Shown here: in pieces, positions 63,582-64,000 of the stretch
Position numbering within the stretch: position 1 is the stretch's first letter
Layout of the letters: the number at the start of each line of letters is the position of its first letter
Assembly: GCA_022749755.1 (NCBI GenBank)
Contig: CM040446.1
Location: 13,912,367 to 13,976,366 of the forward strand
DNA from: Azadirachta indica
Taxonomy: Eukaryota; Streptophyta; Magnoliopsida; Sapindales; Meliaceae
Length of the DNA stretch: 64,000 bases
Reading direction: 5' to 3'
The notes under the pieces: generated by a model
What the model saw: only the letters and a program-made list of their open reading frames with translations
Told to the model about the DNA's origin: nothing
The model's database searches: none
Position numbers and translations under genes: made by a program

Positions 63582-64000
63582 ATGCAAGGACTAAGACGTT
63601 ACCCAAACGACGTCGTTCGCCTTGACCTTACCTCACCATCTCCTACCTCCACCACCTCCATGACCAATAACTTATCCATCGATGGTGAAGAATCCACCGA
63701 GACTAAAATCCAACGCCTCATATCGGAACATCCGGTAATAATCTTCAGCCGATCGTCGTGCTGCATGTGCCACGTCATGAGAAAACTCCTCGCTACTATT
63801 GGAGTCCACCCCACCGTCATCGAGCTGGATGACCACGAGATCTCCGCTCTCCCTCTCTCCGACCATGATAACGCCGATTCTCCTCGAAATCCGGCAGCGC
63901 CTGCCGTTTTCATTGGAGGCACGTGCGTCGGTGGGCTAGAGTCTCTCTTCGCCCTCCATCTCAGCGGCCACCTCGTGCCTAAGCTTGTAGAAGTTGGCGC
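63582..64000 (+). CDS. GRXC6: CC-type glutaredoxin, GRXC6/ROXY-like (partial, runs off the end)
   Basis: Single open frame from the ATG at 63582, cut by the window end after about 139 residues (...LVPKLVEVGA), just short of the usual short end (ALWL or similar). The land-plant-specific active site CCMC is at about 60-63 in FSRSSCCMCHVMRKLL; AVFIGGTCVGGLESLFALHLSG holds the glutathione-binding region. The family (ROXY) binds TGA bZIP factors in the nucleus and modulates defence, nitrogen or developmental genes. MQGLRRYPNDVVRLDL and LISEHPVIIFSRSSCC resemble Arabidopsis GRXC6 (At4g33040), which as I recall lies next to IQM1; that supports the assignment here near an IQM gene. The CC-type call is firm, the GRXC6 name less so. 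Confidence 0.88.
   Translation, partial: MQGLRRYPNDVVRLDLTSPSPTSTTSMTNNLSIDGEESTETKIQRLISEHPVIIFSRSSCCMCHVMRKLLATIGVHPTVIELDDHEISALPLSDHDNADSPRNPAAPAVFIGGTCVGGLESLFALHLSGHLVPKLVEVG

Noticed and set aside
22379..64000. A novel gene cluster or biosynthetic system
   Set aside because: Each gene has its own promoter and a distinct, well-known role; strand order and spacing show no operon-like or pathway logic.

Overview
The window is eukaryotic nuclear DNA from a dicotyledonous plant. Genes are split by short GT-AG introns (one GC-AG), the intergenic DNA is very AT-rich with (TA)n microsatellites, and the genes belong to plant families: R2R3-MYB, IQM, IQD, CYP711A, heat-stress factor class A2 and a CC-type glutaredoxin. 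The species cannot be told from the sequence.

Layout. 1-20.7 kb is a transposon-rich block with no intact host gene. It holds a short foldback element inside a (TA)n run (1523-1737), 3.5 kb of unidentified decayed sequence with an imperfect tandem repeat, the wreck of a Ty3/gypsy pol on the minus strand (5.9-8.5 kb), a 45-bp minisatellite (10.2-11.2 kb), a nearly complete but inactivated Ty1/copia element with both LTRs (11798-17460) and a 1.4-kb long-inverted-repeat element (19.2-20.7 kb).

From 22 kb on the window is gene-rich, and exon chains could be followed codon by codon. In order: MYB82-like R2R3-MYB (+, 22379-23325); RabGAP/TBC protein (-, 24228-32471, with two single-base frameshifts); mitochondrial CoA carrier (+, 36115-39133); IQM calmodulin-binding protein (+, 41430-44090); IQD calmodulin-binding scaffold (+, 45782-47889); CYP711A/MAX1 strigolactone P450 (-, 48329-51197); HSFA2-like heat-stress factor (-, 53520-55514, with heat-shock elements in its promoter); then 8 kb of AT-rich non-genic DNA and the start of a GRXC6/ROXY-type glutaredoxin (+, 63582 to beyond the window).

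The genes are independent transcription units, not a pathway. As I recall the Arabidopsis map, the order IQM-IQD-MAX1-HSFA2 matches At2g26190 to At2g26150, MYB82 and a TBC gene are near neighbours on chromosome 5, and GRXC6 lies beside IQM1 on chromosome 4. The window would then keep in one piece a block that duplication and loss have split in Arabidopsis. I found no new multi-gene system. The most check-worthy signals are the two frameshifts in the TBC gene, a His at a conserved DNA-binding-domain Tyr of HSFA2, the GC-AG intron of MAX1, the HSFA2 promoter elements, a dense ACGT-motif island near 61.4 kb and several undescribed foldback or tandem-repeat structures.
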